In this document: positions 41,191 to 49,329 of the stretch, piece by piece
Numbering within the stretch: the first letter of the stretch is position 1
Layout of the letters: each line of letters opens with the position of its first letter
Assembly (NCBI GenBank): GCA_018335585.1
Contig: JAGXRZ010000042.1
Span: 1-63,576, forward strand
Source: Selenomonadales bacterium
GTDB taxonomy: Bacteria > Bacillota > UBA994
Direction: 5' to 3'
DNA length: 63,576 nt
Made by a program: the position numbers and the translations under genes
The notes under the pieces: model-generated
What the model was told of the DNA's origin: nothing
Databases searched by the model: none
What the model saw: only the letters and a program-made list of their open reading frames with translations

Positions 41191-42270
41191 ATGCCGGGCT
41201 ACGAGCGCCACTTGTTTGCGGGCGGCAATACTGCTTTCGGGTTCCATTCTTTTTTTGAGCACGTTATCCCAACTAACCCGCACAGAGTGTGGGTAATTAA
41301 GGGCGGTCCGGGCGTTGGGAAGTCTAGGCTGATGCAAAGCATTGGCGAGGTCATACAAAGGCAGCGTCACGTGGAGTATTTTCACTGCTCCTCTGACCCG
41401 CAATCGCTTGACGGCCTCGTGATACCGGAGCTAGGCGTAGCGTTCTTGGACGGCACTTCCCCCCATGTAGTTGACCCCAAGCTTCCGGGTGCGGTCGATG
41501 AGATTGTTAACCTAGGGGAGTACTGGCAGCAAGCAGCACTCCAGGCTAATCGCGCGCAGATTCAGGCTGTGACAACCGAGATTAGCCGCCTGTTTCGCCG
41601 CACTTATGGCTACCTTGCCTGCGCCAAAAAACACCTAGATGAGCACGCCGCCTACTACGTTGACGCAGGGGCCCTCGATTGGGCAGCGCTTAAGACCTTA
41701 GCCCTCCGCTATGAGGAATTGCTGCTGCCGCGTAGCGTGGCCAAAAGTGCTTCCACGGCAAGGCATCTCTTTGCCTCAGCGATTACCCCAAGCGGCTTTG
41801 TCAACTTCGTGGACAGCTTGATGCGGCGGTGCCAACGCGTGCTAGTATTACAGGCAACCAAGGGTGCGGGTGCGGAGTATATACTCGATCATCTGCAGCG
41901 TGCGTTAGCTGCCAGGTCACTGTGGACCGAGGTCTACCACTGCGGACTAGACCCAGAGACGGTCGAACACCTCTATGTGCCGGAGTTATCCCTAGCTGTG
42001 GTAACGAGCCGCACGCCGCATGTGTATACCGCTACCGGTACATGGACAGAAGACCTGAACGCGCTCGTCAGAGAAGAGCGCTTGACGCCTTGGCGTGGGG
42101 AAATGAACGCCGTGCTGGCAGACGGCAAGCGAGCGCTCGAAAAGGCCGTGGGGTTCCTAGCGCGAGCTAAATCCGCGCACGACGAACTGGAAGGTCTCTA
42201 TGTGCCAAATATGGACTTCACGCGCGTAGAGGCGCGGCGAGCGCAGATCCTCGCGCAACTTACGACTTAA
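41191..42270 (+). CDS. P-loop ATPase-like protein (PRK06851-like)
   Basis: The 359-residue product has a Walker A motif GGPGVGKS (about residues 38-45) and two similar halves: the second half begins LVLQATKGAGAEYI at about 217, a degenerate P-loop. Both halves then show a YHC/FHCSSDP-type motif and a VPELSLA/IPELGVA segment. It resembles an uncharacterised ATPase family seen in sporulating Firmicutes. The function is unknown. AGGGAGG precedes the ATG. Confidence 0.78.
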   Translation: MPGYERHLFAGGNTAFGFHSFFEHVIPTNPHRVWVIKGGPGVGKSRLMQSIGEVIQRQRHVEYFHCSSDPQSLDGLVIPELGVAFLDGTSPHVVDPKLPGAVDEIVNLGEYWQQAALQANRAQIQAVTTEISRLFRRTYGYLACAKKHLDEHAAYYVDAGALDWAALKTLALRYEELLLPRSVAKSASTARHLFASAITPSGFVNFVDSLMRRCQRVLVLQATKGAGAEYILDHLQRALAARSLWTEVYHCGLDPETVEHLYVPELSLAVVTSRTPHVYTATGTWTEDLNALVREERLTPWRGEMNAVLADGKRALEKAVGFLARAKSAHDELEGLYVPNMDFTRVEARRAQILAQLTT

Positions 42271-42277
42271 GTTCTAA

Positions 42278-42312
42278 CCCCTTTTCTCCGATGTACTATA
42301 GGAGAAAAGGGG
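42278..42312 (+). promoter_or_regulatory. RBS-sequestering hairpin before the C39-like gene
   Basis: CCCCTTTTCTCC (42278-42289) pairs perfectly over 12 bp with GGAGAAAAGGGG (42301-42312). The 3' arm contains the purine-rich ribosome site and the first base of the GTG start. No T run follows, so translational control or RNA processing is more likely than termination. Confidence 0.6.
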
Positions 42313-43115
42313 TGATTAGCTTTAGGCTTATTGATTTGTCGCTAGCGGTCCTCGCCGTCATATTTGTCGCTCTACTGGCGCTACTTGGCCTGTACTATGT
42401 GGGGAACGCCGCGAGTAGCGAGCCTGATATCCCAGGCGGACTCGTCGCCGAGAGCCAAGAGCAAGAACCAGAGGTGCCGCATAACGAGTCGCCTCCGGCT
42501 ATTAGACCAGCGCTTGTTACTGGTTCGCTTGTATACATAGAGAACGCCCCGCTCTTTTCTCAGCACCCCCGCTGGCCAACCGGGTGTGAAGTAGTGGCGT
42601 TGGCCAAACTCGCGGAGTTCTACGGAGTGCAAAAGAGCGTGGATGAGTGGATAACACAATTGCCGCAAGGGTCTCTTTTCTGGCGGGATGGCCGGTTACA
42701 CGGTCCCGACCCGCGCGAGATGTTTGTGGGAAGCCCATATAACAGAAACAGCTACGGCGTGTATCATCAGCCGTTGCTGCTTATGTTGGAGCCTTATTTT
42801 GGTGACCGCGTCATCAACATGACTGAGCGCCCTTGGGAGGAATACGAAGCCATGGTGCGCGCCGGCAACCCCATCGCGGTGTGGGGCACGATCTCTAACT
42901 TGCCTGTGCTCCGCACAGACGCTTGGATTACCCCGCAGGGAGATATCCATCACTGGAACGGAAACCAGCATGCGATGCTACTCGTTGGGTTTAGCGATAC
43001 CAGTGTGCTGGTAAACGACCCTTGGACGGGAACGCTGCGGCGCTTCGACAAGGCGGTCTTTCAGCAGCGCTGGAAAGCGCTCGGGCGGCAGGGGATAGCG
43101 ATAGCGCCGCGGTAG
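42312..43115 (+). CDS. C39-like papain-fold peptidase, membrane-anchored
   Basis: The roughly 267-residue product has an N-terminal transmembrane helix (about residues 6-33), an acidic linker and a peptidase C39_2-like domain: catalytic Cys in PTGCEVVALA (about 90-99) and His in NQHAMLLVGF (about 220-229). It is probably an extracytoplasmic cysteine peptidase or a relative. GTG 42312 follows AGGAGAAAAGG; an upstream ATG at 42291 lies in the hairpin loop and has no ribosome site. Confidence 0.8.
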   Translation: MISFRLIDLSLAVLAVIFVALLALLGLYYVGNAASSEPDIPGGLVAESQEQEPEVPHNESPPAIRPALVTGSLVYIENAPLFSQHPRWPTGCEVVALAKLAEFYGVQKSVDEWITQLPQGSLFWRDGRLHGPDPREMFVGSPYNRNSYGVYHQPLLLMLEPYFGDRVINMTERPWEEYEAMVRAGNPIAVWGTISNLPVLRTDAWITPQGDIHHWNGNQHAMLLVGFSDTSVLVNDPWTGTLRRFDKAVFQQRWKALGRQGIAIAPR

Positions 43116-43127
43116 GCGGCTCAGAAC

Positions 43128-43538
43128 TCAAAGCGCTTTCCCGAGCAGGCGCGCGGGGTCAAGTAGCACCAGCATGCGCTCTTTCAGCCGCACCACGGCT
43201 TTTGTTATCGAGGTCGAACCCGCGAGTGTAGCCGAAGCCGTGTCTAGGGCATGATTTGGCACATTGAGCACGTCTTCGACTTCGTCGACTTGGAACGCAG
43301 CTGACATGCCGCCTGCGGTAAGCACAACGGCTTGTTCAGACTCGGCCCTCTCTGGGTGTCCGAGCAGATGCCCGAGATTAACCAGCGGGATATTTGCGCC
43401 GCGAAAATCGATGACGCCCACAATGTGTGCCGGAGCCTCGGGAATAGCCAGTGCTGTAGGTTTGCGCAGTATTTCCTGCACGCTTAGCGCCTCTATGGCG
43501 TAGGAATCCGCTCCCACCGAGAAAATAACTATCTGCAT
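43128..43538 (-). CDS. cheW: CheW-like chemotaxis adaptor protein
   Basis: The 136-residue product is a single CheW domain with VIFSVGADSYAI at the N terminus, VGVIDFRGANIPLVNLG in the middle and a final LLDPARLL. CheW couples receptors to CheA. No cheA or receptor gene is near, and it faces the peptidase gene end to end. GGAGGTG precedes the ATG. It could serve a chemotaxis system encoded elsewhere. Confidence 0.9.
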   Translation of the reverse strand: MQIVIFSVGADSYAIEALSVQEILRKPTALAIPEAPAHIVGVIDFRGANIPLVNLGHLLGHPERAESEQAVVLTAGGMSAAFQVDEVEDVLNVPNHALDTASATLAGSTSITKAVVRLKERMLVLLDPARLLGKAL

Positions 43539-43589
43539 GCGACACCTCCGAGAGTGTTTATGTAGCGATATGGCGACTTCGTGCTCGTA

Positions 43590-43790
43590 GCACCGTTCTT
43601 CTAACCCCTAACGCCCGAGAGTAGGGACGTGCGTTCGCACGTCCGCGGACGTGCCATAGGCACGTCCCTACGTCACCGCTCACAGCCGTTCCCCAAGCCC
43701 CGAGCGACAATTTCCTGGCGGCTGGCGCCTGGCGGCCGGCGGCTCCCTCAAGCGACAAGCGACAAGCGACAAGCGACAAGCGACATTATC
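43590..43790. repeat. Heptamer-repeat island 9
   Basis: Contains CCTAACG-type units, a 51-bp palindrome, GCGGCTGGC-type degenerate units and AAGCGAC x5 (about 43750-43785) at exact 7-bp spacing. It fills much of the divergent gap between cheW and the IclR gene. Confidence 0.8.
43621..43671. repeat. 51-bp double palindrome, copy 2
   Basis: Identical base for base to 32468-32518, with outer arms GTAGGGACGTGC / GCACGTCCCTAC. Confidence 0.85.
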
Positions 43791-43812
43791 TACTTTCTCC
43801 TTCCCTAACTAA

Positions 43813-43850
43813 TCTCCTGCTAACGCAATTTACTTGCGCGACGCAGGAGT
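43813..43850 (+). promoter_or_regulatory. Nested hairpin upstream of the IclR gene
   Basis: CTCCTGC and GCAGGAG close an outer stem; GCAA and TTGC form an inner stem. It is followed by TATTTATTT. It could be a terminator for any upstream read-through or a leader structure; the promoter of the IclR operon lies nearby but is not clear. Confidence 0.4.
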
Positions 43851-43913
43851 ATTTATTTCGGCATCGAACTCAATATTTAACACCCTATTTCAAATTGTGA
43901 TGGAGGGACAACT

Positions 43914-44681
43914 ATGGCTATAGCCAACACCTTCGACAAGGGACTTAAGATTTTGGAGCTTTTTACGCTTGAGAAGCCGCGCCTGACACTGCGTGACGTC
44001 GCCGAGCGCTCCGGCCTGACTAAGCCCACGGCTTTACGCATGCTTAACACACTCGAAGCCAACGGGTACCTGATGCGCGACAGGAGCAAGGCCTACTGCC
44101 TAGGATTGCGCTTCCTAGAGCTAGCCAACGCAGTCACCGAACGGTTAGACATTCGCCACGCAGCCTTAGTGCATATGGACGAGCTGTTGCTTAAGGTAGA
44201 CCAAGCCGTCAATCTAGTTATTCGCGACGGTTACGACGGAGTATATATTGAGAAGCGGGAAACCAGCCACCCCGTGCGCATGTACACGCGCATTGGCAGG
44301 CGCGCGCCGCTTTATGCCGGGGCGTGCCCTCGCGCCCTCATTGCTTTCCTGCCGGAGAAGGACCTGCAGGAGCTGCTGCCTAAGCTGTCCATCGTGCCCT
44401 TTACCCCGAGTACTCCCAAAGACGCTGCCGACCTTGCGGAGCGCATCAAGCGCGAGCGCGCCTTAGGGTACTGCTTTAGTCAGGGAGAGCTGTTTGAAGG
44501 CTCGTCGGCCATTGCTATGCCGGTACGCGACCATACGCGCAAAGTCGTGGGCGCTGTAAGCATTGCCGGACCGAGTGCTAGTTTCAACGAAGAAAAGCTC
44601 GACTACATGGTCAAACACCTGTCGCGTTGTGCCGAAGACATTTCGCGGGATATGGGTTATGTCGTGAGAAAGGGGATTTGA
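43914..44681 (+). CDS. IclR-family transcriptional regulator
   Basis: The 255-residue product has an N-terminal winged helix (DVAERSGLTKPTALRMLNTL, about residues 27-46) and a C-terminal IclR effector domain (YIEKRETSHPVRMY, PLYAGACPRALIAFLP). TGGAGGG precedes the ATG. It is the first gene of the pxpABC operon, its stop lying 2 bp before the pxpA start, so it most likely senses 5-oxoproline or a related ligand; that link is contextual. Confidence 0.92.
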   Translation: MAIANTFDKGLKILELFTLEKPRLTLRDVAERSGLTKPTALRMLNTLEANGYLMRDRSKAYCLGLRFLELANAVTERLDIRHAALVHMDELLLKVDQAVNLVIRDGYDGVYIEKRETSHPVRMYTRIGRRAPLYAGACPRALIAFLPEKDLQELLPKLSIVPFTPSTPKDAADLAERIKRERALGYCFSQGELFEGSSAIAMPVRDHTRKVVGAVSIAGPSASFNEEKLDYMVKHLSRCAEDISRDMGYVVRKGI

Positions 44682-44683
44682 GC

Positions 44684-45457
44684 TTGACGCCGAGGATCCA
44701 TGTAGATATAAACTGCGACATGGCCGAAAGCTTTGGCCCCTATTCACTTGGACAGGACGAACTCATTATGCCGCATATCACGAGCGCCAATATTGCCTGT
44801 GGATTTCACGCGGGGGACCCGTCGTTTATGCAGAAGACTGTAGCCCTCGCCAAGACCCACGGCGTGCGCGTGGGTGCGCACCCCGGTTACCCAGACTTGG
44901 CTGGCTTTGGACGGAGATATATGGCCATGACCCCTAACGAGGTCTATGATGCGGTTGTGTATCAAATCGGGGCCTTGCTTGGCGTAGCCCGCACGCAGAG
45001 GACGGAGGTTACGCATGTCAAGGTGCACGGCGCACTCTACAATGCGGCCGCGGTTGATGCGCGGTTAGCCGCCGCGATTGCGCGCGCAGTAAGGGACGTC
45101 GACAGCGCGCTGTGGCTGGTAGGTATGGGCGGTTCGAAACTTATCGACGAGGGCCTCGCGGCCGGACTCGCCGTAGCGCGCGAGGTGTTTGCCGACCGCG
45201 CTTATCAGGCGGACGGCGCGTTGGTGCCGCGCGGCAACCCGGGTGCAGTCTACACGGATGTAAACCTGGTAGTTCGGCAAGCCTTAGATATGGTCACGCG
45301 CGGGTTCGTCACCGCCGTCACCGGCGAGCGGATAGCCGTAACCGCCGACACTATCTGCGTGCACGGGGACAGCCCGCACGCCCTGCAGTTTGTGAGCGCC
45401 ATGCGTAAGGCACTAGGTGAGGCAGGAGTTGCCTTTAGTCCGTTAGGGGGGCGCTGA
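44684..45457 (+). CDS. pxpA: 5-oxoprolinase subunit A (LamB/YcsF family)
   Basis: PxpA works with PxpB and PxpC to hydrolyse 5-oxoproline to glutamate with ATP. The 257-residue product has the family signatures VDINCDMAESFG (about residues 6-17), GFHAGDP (about 44-50) and GAHPGYPD. It starts at a TTG (44684) behind AAAGGGGAT, which overlaps the end of the IclR gene. Confidence 0.93.
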   Translation: MTPRIHVDINCDMAESFGPYSLGQDELIMPHITSANIACGFHAGDPSFMQKTVALAKTHGVRVGAHPGYPDLAGFGRRYMAMTPNEVYDAVVYQIGALLGVARTQRTEVTHVKVHGALYNAAAVDARLAAAIARAVRDVDSALWLVGMGGSKLIDEGLAAGLAVAREVFADRAYQADGALVPRGNPGAVYTDVNLVVRQALDMVTRGFVTAVTGERIAVTADTICVHGDSPHALQFVSAMRKALGEAGVAFSPLGGR

Positions 45458-45461
45458 CGTT

Positions 45462-46187
45462 ATGCCGCGTTTTCTGTCTGCGGGCGAAAGTCACCTCGTA
45501 GTGGAGTTCGGACAAGCGATTGACCCGGCTCTAAACCGAGCAGTGCACTCCCTAGACCAACGGCTAAGGACCGGAAACCTCCTAGGCTTCAAAGAGAGTG
45601 TGCCGGCCTACGCCTCGCTCTTGGTATCCTACGATCCCTTACAGCTCTCCCGCGAAGCGCTAATCGCGCATTGCACAAAACTGCTGCACAACGACGGCAA
45701 CGACGCGTCCCTGTGGCGCGAGACGATAGAGATTCCCGTGCTCTACGGCGGCGAGTGGGGGCCGGATTTAAGCGACGTAGCGCTTAAGGTAGGGCTGACT
45801 TCTCGGGAAGTAATCGAGCTTCACTCACAGGCAGACTACACCGTCTATATGATTGGTTTTATGCCGGGATACCCCTATCTCGGCGGGCTAGACCCGCGCT
45901 TGTCTTTGCCGCGGTTGGCGACGCCGCGCACTAAGGTTCCGGCGGGTTCGGTGGCGATTGCGGAACTGCAGGCGGGCATCTATCCGCTCGAGAGCCCCGG
46001 AGGCTGGCATCTCTTAGGTCGTACACCGCTTAGGCTCTACAGGCCGGACTTCTCGCCGCCGGTGCTGCTTAAAGCCGGGCAGCGCGTGCGTTTTCGACCA
46101 GTCACGCCCGATGAGTACGCCGACATAGAAGCGCAGGTGGCCAGAGACGAATATGTGCCGCGCGTCACGCGTGAGGAGATAGTATGA
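45462..46187 (+). CDS. pxpB: 5-oxoprolinase subunit B
   Basis: The 241-residue product matches PxpB/KipI: ALLVEFGQ-like start (LVVEFGQAIDP, about residues 12-22), central YMIGFMPGYPYLGGLD (about 127-142) and LESPGGWHLLGRTPL. It lies 4 bp after pxpA and 4 bp before pxpC, an arrangement conserved for the three-subunit enzyme. Confidence 0.93.
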   Translation: MPRFLSAGESHLVVEFGQAIDPALNRAVHSLDQRLRTGNLLGFKESVPAYASLLVSYDPLQLSREALIAHCTKLLHNDGNDASLWRETIEIPVLYGGEWGPDLSDVALKVGLTSREVIELHSQADYTVYMIGFMPGYPYLGGLDPRLSLPRLATPRTKVPAGSVAIAELQAGIYPLESPGGWHLLGRTPLRLYRPDFSPPVLLKAGQRVRFRPVTPDEYADIEAQVARDEYVPRVTREEIV

Positions 46188-46191
46188 TAGT

Positions 46192-47211
46192 ATGAAGACA
46201 TTGTCCGTGCTTTCTGGAGGGCTACTCACCACCGTACAAGACTGTGGGCGGCATGGCTTGCAGGCGTTTGGCGTGCCTGTTTCCGGTGCCATGGACACTT
46301 ACTCCTTGCAGTGGGCCAACAAGCTAGTGGGAAACGACTGCTCGCTCGCCGCACTTGAGATAACCATGCAGGGGCCGGTACTTCTCGCTAACGCGCGCCT
46401 CTTGGTAGCGGTAACGGGGGGGAGGTTTGCACTCTCCGTGAATGGGAAGCCCGCGCCGCAGTGGGAGGCCTTTACCTTAGCTCCGGGTGACAGATTAGAT
46501 TGTGGCACGGCCATACGCGGCGCGCGCGCCTACCTTGCTGTGGCAGGTGGCATCGCCGTCCCGCCGGTAATGGGCAGCCGTGCGACGTTTTTGCGTGGGC
46601 AAATAGGAGGGCTCGGCGGCCGCGCGCTGCGAGCGGGAGATACCCTGAGCGTAGGGGAGTGCGAAGACCGCTCCGGGCTTGTCGGCAATTTTGTGCCGCG
46701 GGCGCTGCTGCCGGCTCTGCCGCAGGACCTCACGCGTGTGCGTATCATGCTCGGGCCACAAGACGAGCTTTTTGTGCCGGAGACTCTCCTGCAGCTAGAG
46801 GAGGGCGAGTACGAAGTCGCCGCGGAGTCAGACCGCATGGCCTATCGCTTGCGCGGTCAGCCGCTTGCGCGCCATATCGGCGGCGACACTGTCAGTGACG
46901 GCGTGGCGCCGGGAAGTATTCAGGTGCCGCCAAGCGGTCAACCGATAGTGATGTTGGCCGACAGGCAGACTACGGGCGGGTACCCCAAGATTGCCACTGT
47001 AATCGGGGCAGACTTGCCGCTCTTTGGGCAGCTAAAACCAGGCGACAGGCTACAGTTTAGCGTCGTGTCGTTAGAGCAGGCGTTGTCAATCCTCTGCGAG
47101 CAAGCGAAAAAACTTGCGGCGCCGCCTTGTCGCGCAAAGTCGCGGCGGGAACTTAGTGTCGCCATACTTGGGGAGCAATTTCATGTTTACGCCAGCGAGG
47201 TGGTACCGTGA
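46192..47211 (+). CDS. pxpC: 5-oxoprolinase subunit C
   Basis: The 339-residue product matches PxpC/KipA with the N-terminal LLTTVQDCGRHGLQAFGVP motif (about residues 11-29), GAMD, and the C-terminal DRQTTGGYPKIATVI. It completes the PxpABC complex. Its stop overlaps the GTG of the next gene by 4 bases (GTGA), so the DUF1445 protein is translationally coupled. Confidence 0.93.
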   Translation: MKTLSVLSGGLLTTVQDCGRHGLQAFGVPVSGAMDTYSLQWANKLVGNDCSLAALEITMQGPVLLANARLLVAVTGGRFALSVNGKPAPQWEAFTLAPGDRLDCGTAIRGARAYLAVAGGIAVPPVMGSRATFLRGQIGGLGGRALRAGDTLSVGECEDRSGLVGNFVPRALLPALPQDLTRVRIMLGPQDELFVPETLLQLEEGEYEVAAESDRMAYRLRGQPLARHIGGDTVSDGVAPGSIQVPPSGQPIVMLADRQTTGGYPKIATVIGADLPLFGQLKPGDRLQFSVVSLEQALSILCEQAKKLAAPPCRAKSRRELSVAILGEQFHVYASEVVP

Positions 47212-48008
47212 AAGAGAAGCGCGAGAGTCGTAGTCCCAGTCAATGGCGAGCGCTGATGCGCGGCGGAGAGTACACGCGGCCAACAGCAGGCTTAGCGGTT
47301 GGGTACGCGCAGGCCAATTTGGTTATCCTAAAGTTGGAACTTGCCTTTGACTTCCTGCTCTTCTGCCAGCGTAACGCCATAGCGTGTCCCGTACTTGAGG
47401 TGCTAGAGCCCGGGTGCTTTGAAGCGAAGTTCCTAGCCCCCGGCTCCGACATACGCACGGACCTGCCACGCTACCGGGTGTTTCGCCACGGCGTACTTCA
47501 GGCCGAGCCGCTTACCATTGTCGACTACTGGCAGAGCGACTTCGTAAGCTTCTTGCTCGGCTGTAGCTTTAGCTTTGAAGGAGCTCTACTGGAACAAGGC
47601 CTAGAGGTGCGTCATATCAGCGAAGGACGCAACGCGCCTATGTACGTCACGAATATTCCTTGCCAGAGCGCCGGTGTGTTTAGCGGACCGCTGGTGGTGA
47701 GCATGCGCCCCTTTGCCGCGCGGGATGTAGCCAAAGCGGTACAGATTACCGGCCGCTACAAGGCCGTGCACGGCGCGCCAATTCACATCGGCGACCCGGC
47801 GGCACTTGGCATTAGGGACATCTCGGCGCCCGACATGGGTGACGCGGTGACCATACGCCCGGGTGAGCTGCCGCTCTTTTGGGCGTGCGGCTGCACCCCG
47901 CAAGCCGTGGTCATGCAGTCTAAGCCCGATTTGGTCATTACGCATGCCCCGGGACATATGTTCGTCACCGACCTTAGGGACAGGGATTTAGAAACGATCG
48001 GAGGCTAA
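47208..48008 (+). CDS. DUF1445 protein (D-glutamate cyclase / putative hydro-lyase)
   Basis: The 266-residue product matches the YcsI/DUF1445 family: PTAGLAVGYAQANLVIL (about residues 25-41), RHISEGRNAPMYVTNIPC, HGAPIHIGDP and THAPGHMFVTDL. Mammalian D-glutamate cyclase contains this domain and makes 5-oxo-D-proline from D-glutamate; bacterial members often sit with pxpABC. Linkage here therefore suggests a route D-glutamate, 5-oxoproline, glutamate, though stereochemistry is unresolved. The GTG start is set by the 4-bp overlap. Confidence 0.9.
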   Translation: MKEKRESRSPSQWRALMRGGEYTRPTAGLAVGYAQANLVILKLELAFDFLLFCQRNAIACPVLEVLEPGCFEAKFLAPGSDIRTDLPRYRVFRHGVLQAEPLTIVDYWQSDFVSFLLGCSFSFEGALLEQGLEVRHISEGRNAPMYVTNIPCQSAGVFSGPLVVSMRPFAARDVAKAVQITGRYKAVHGAPIHIGDPAALGIRDISAPDMGDAVTIRPGELPLFWACGCTPQAVVMQSKPDLVITHAPGHMFVTDLRDRDLETIGG

Positions 48009-48010
48009 GC

Positions 48011-49111
48011 ATGAAAGCCGTACGCTTGGTTGCACTGGGGATGATCCTGGCTGTGCTGCTAGTTGGGTGTCAGTGGTTCGAGCGCGAAGCGGGGCCTGAG
48101 ACTTTTACAATTTCCTCATTTGCTTGGCTTCCGGGCAATGAGGGCTTAGTTGTGGCCAAAGACGCCGCCGGCGAACAGCGCCTTTGGCTGGTAGGGGGTA
48201 CCGGCGGACGGCCGCGCAGGCTTACAGAAGGCACACAAACCGAGTTTGACGTGGCTGTGAGTCCAAACGGTCGCTACGTGGCTTTTGTCACTTACGGGGG
48301 GGGAAACGAGCGGTACCCGGCTCTCTATGACCGCACGACGAGAGCTACGCGGCGTCTGGATTTACCGCTAAGCGGCGCTTATCCGGCCTCGCCCATGTTC
48401 TCACCCGACGGCAGGTTTGTCGCGTTTCAGCGCAGCTTTGGCGCCGCCGACGCTCATTCCGATGTCTACCAGGATGTAGTGCTGTACGACTTAGTAGCAG
48501 CGCGCGCGGTCGTCGTTCCTTCCCAAGGCGATACAAACCGCCTGCTCGGTTTTGGTGACGCCTCGGATAAAGTCTACCTGTGGAGTACGTTTGAGGGACA
48601 TAGTCACAGCTGGAATTTTAAGTACGACCTTTGGGAAGTCAACCTAGCGACGCTTGCCGCCAACCGTCTCTCCCAAGGAGGCCCGGTGCACAACGCGTTC
48701 GGCGCGCATAAGCAGCCCACTCTACCTCGCTTTGTGTTTCACACGTGGCAGGCCGAGGACATTAACCTCTCCATAGTGCCCGTACCGCGCGACATCTACG
48801 TAGCCGACATTAACCCTTACCGCCAAGCGCGCTTAGTCACCGGAGGACGCGCTTCCGACCCGCGCTTCTCCCCGGACGGCGAGCACATTGTCTTTCTGCA
48901 GGATTTCCAAGGCAAGGGTTTAGAAGTCTTCACTATAAATAAGGAAGGGCTAAACCCTCGCCGACTTACGGAAAGCCGCTTGCCCAAATCGTCGCCGCAA
49001 TGGTCGCCTGACGGCAAGCGCATTGCCTTTATCCAAGTAGAGGGAGAAGGCCGCCACGCGCTCTATACGGTGCAACCGGACGGAAAGGGGCTGCGACGCA
49101 TTGCGCCGTGA
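48011..49111 (+). CDS. Lipoprotein with TolB-like beta-propeller repeats
   Basis: The 366-residue product has a lipoprotein signal with lipobox LLVGC (Cys at about residue 20). Several PD40/WD40-like repeats follow, including VSPNGRYVAFV, FSPDGRFVAFQ, FSPDGEHIVFL and WSPDGKRIAFI. These form a beta-propeller, probably outside the membrane. It begins 2 bp after the DUF1445 gene and is likely part of the operon, perhaps as a sensor or binding protein; no direct function is shown. Confidence 0.85.
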   Translation: MKAVRLVALGMILAVLLVGCQWFEREAGPETFTISSFAWLPGNEGLVVAKDAAGEQRLWLVGGTGGRPRRLTEGTQTEFDVAVSPNGRYVAFVTYGGGNERYPALYDRTTRATRRLDLPLSGAYPASPMFSPDGRFVAFQRSFGAADAHSDVYQDVVLYDLVAARAVVVPSQGDTNRLLGFGDASDKVYLWSTFEGHSHSWNFKYDLWEVNLATLAANRLSQGGPVHNAFGAHKQPTLPRFVFHTWQAEDINLSIVPVPRDIYVADINPYRQARLVTGGRASDPRFSPDGEHIVFLQDFQGKGLEVFTINKEGLNPRRLTESRLPKSSPQWSPDGKRIAFIQVEGEGRHALYTVQPDGKGLRRIAP

Positions 49112-49116
49112 GGGGA

Positions 49117-49305
49117 TGGGGGAAGTGCCCAGTGCCCAGTGCCTAGTGCCCAGTGCCCAGTGCCCAGTAGAGCGGGTATCGCCGTAGTGTTCGCTTCCCC
49201 TTCGCTCACAGCTCACAGCTCAAAGCCCCTAACGCCTACAGCCTAAGGCCTAAAGCCTCTCCCCAAGCGACAAGCGACAAGCGACAAGCGACAAGCGACA
49301 CTCTA
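49117..49305. repeat. Heptamer-repeat island 10
   Basis: GTGCCCA/GTGCCTA x6 (about 49125-49168), linker GTAGAGCGGG, GCTCACA x3, GCCTAAC/GCCTACA/GCCTAAG/GCCTAAA x4 and AAGCGAC x5 (about 49264-49300). Each run has an exact 7-bp period. Confidence 0.85.
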
Positions 49306-49329
49306 AATCTCAAGACAAGGGAGAAAGTC

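Noticed and set aside
49117-49305. Tandem repeats considered as a CRISPR array
   Set aside because: Units are 7 bp with no spacers and no cas genes nearby.
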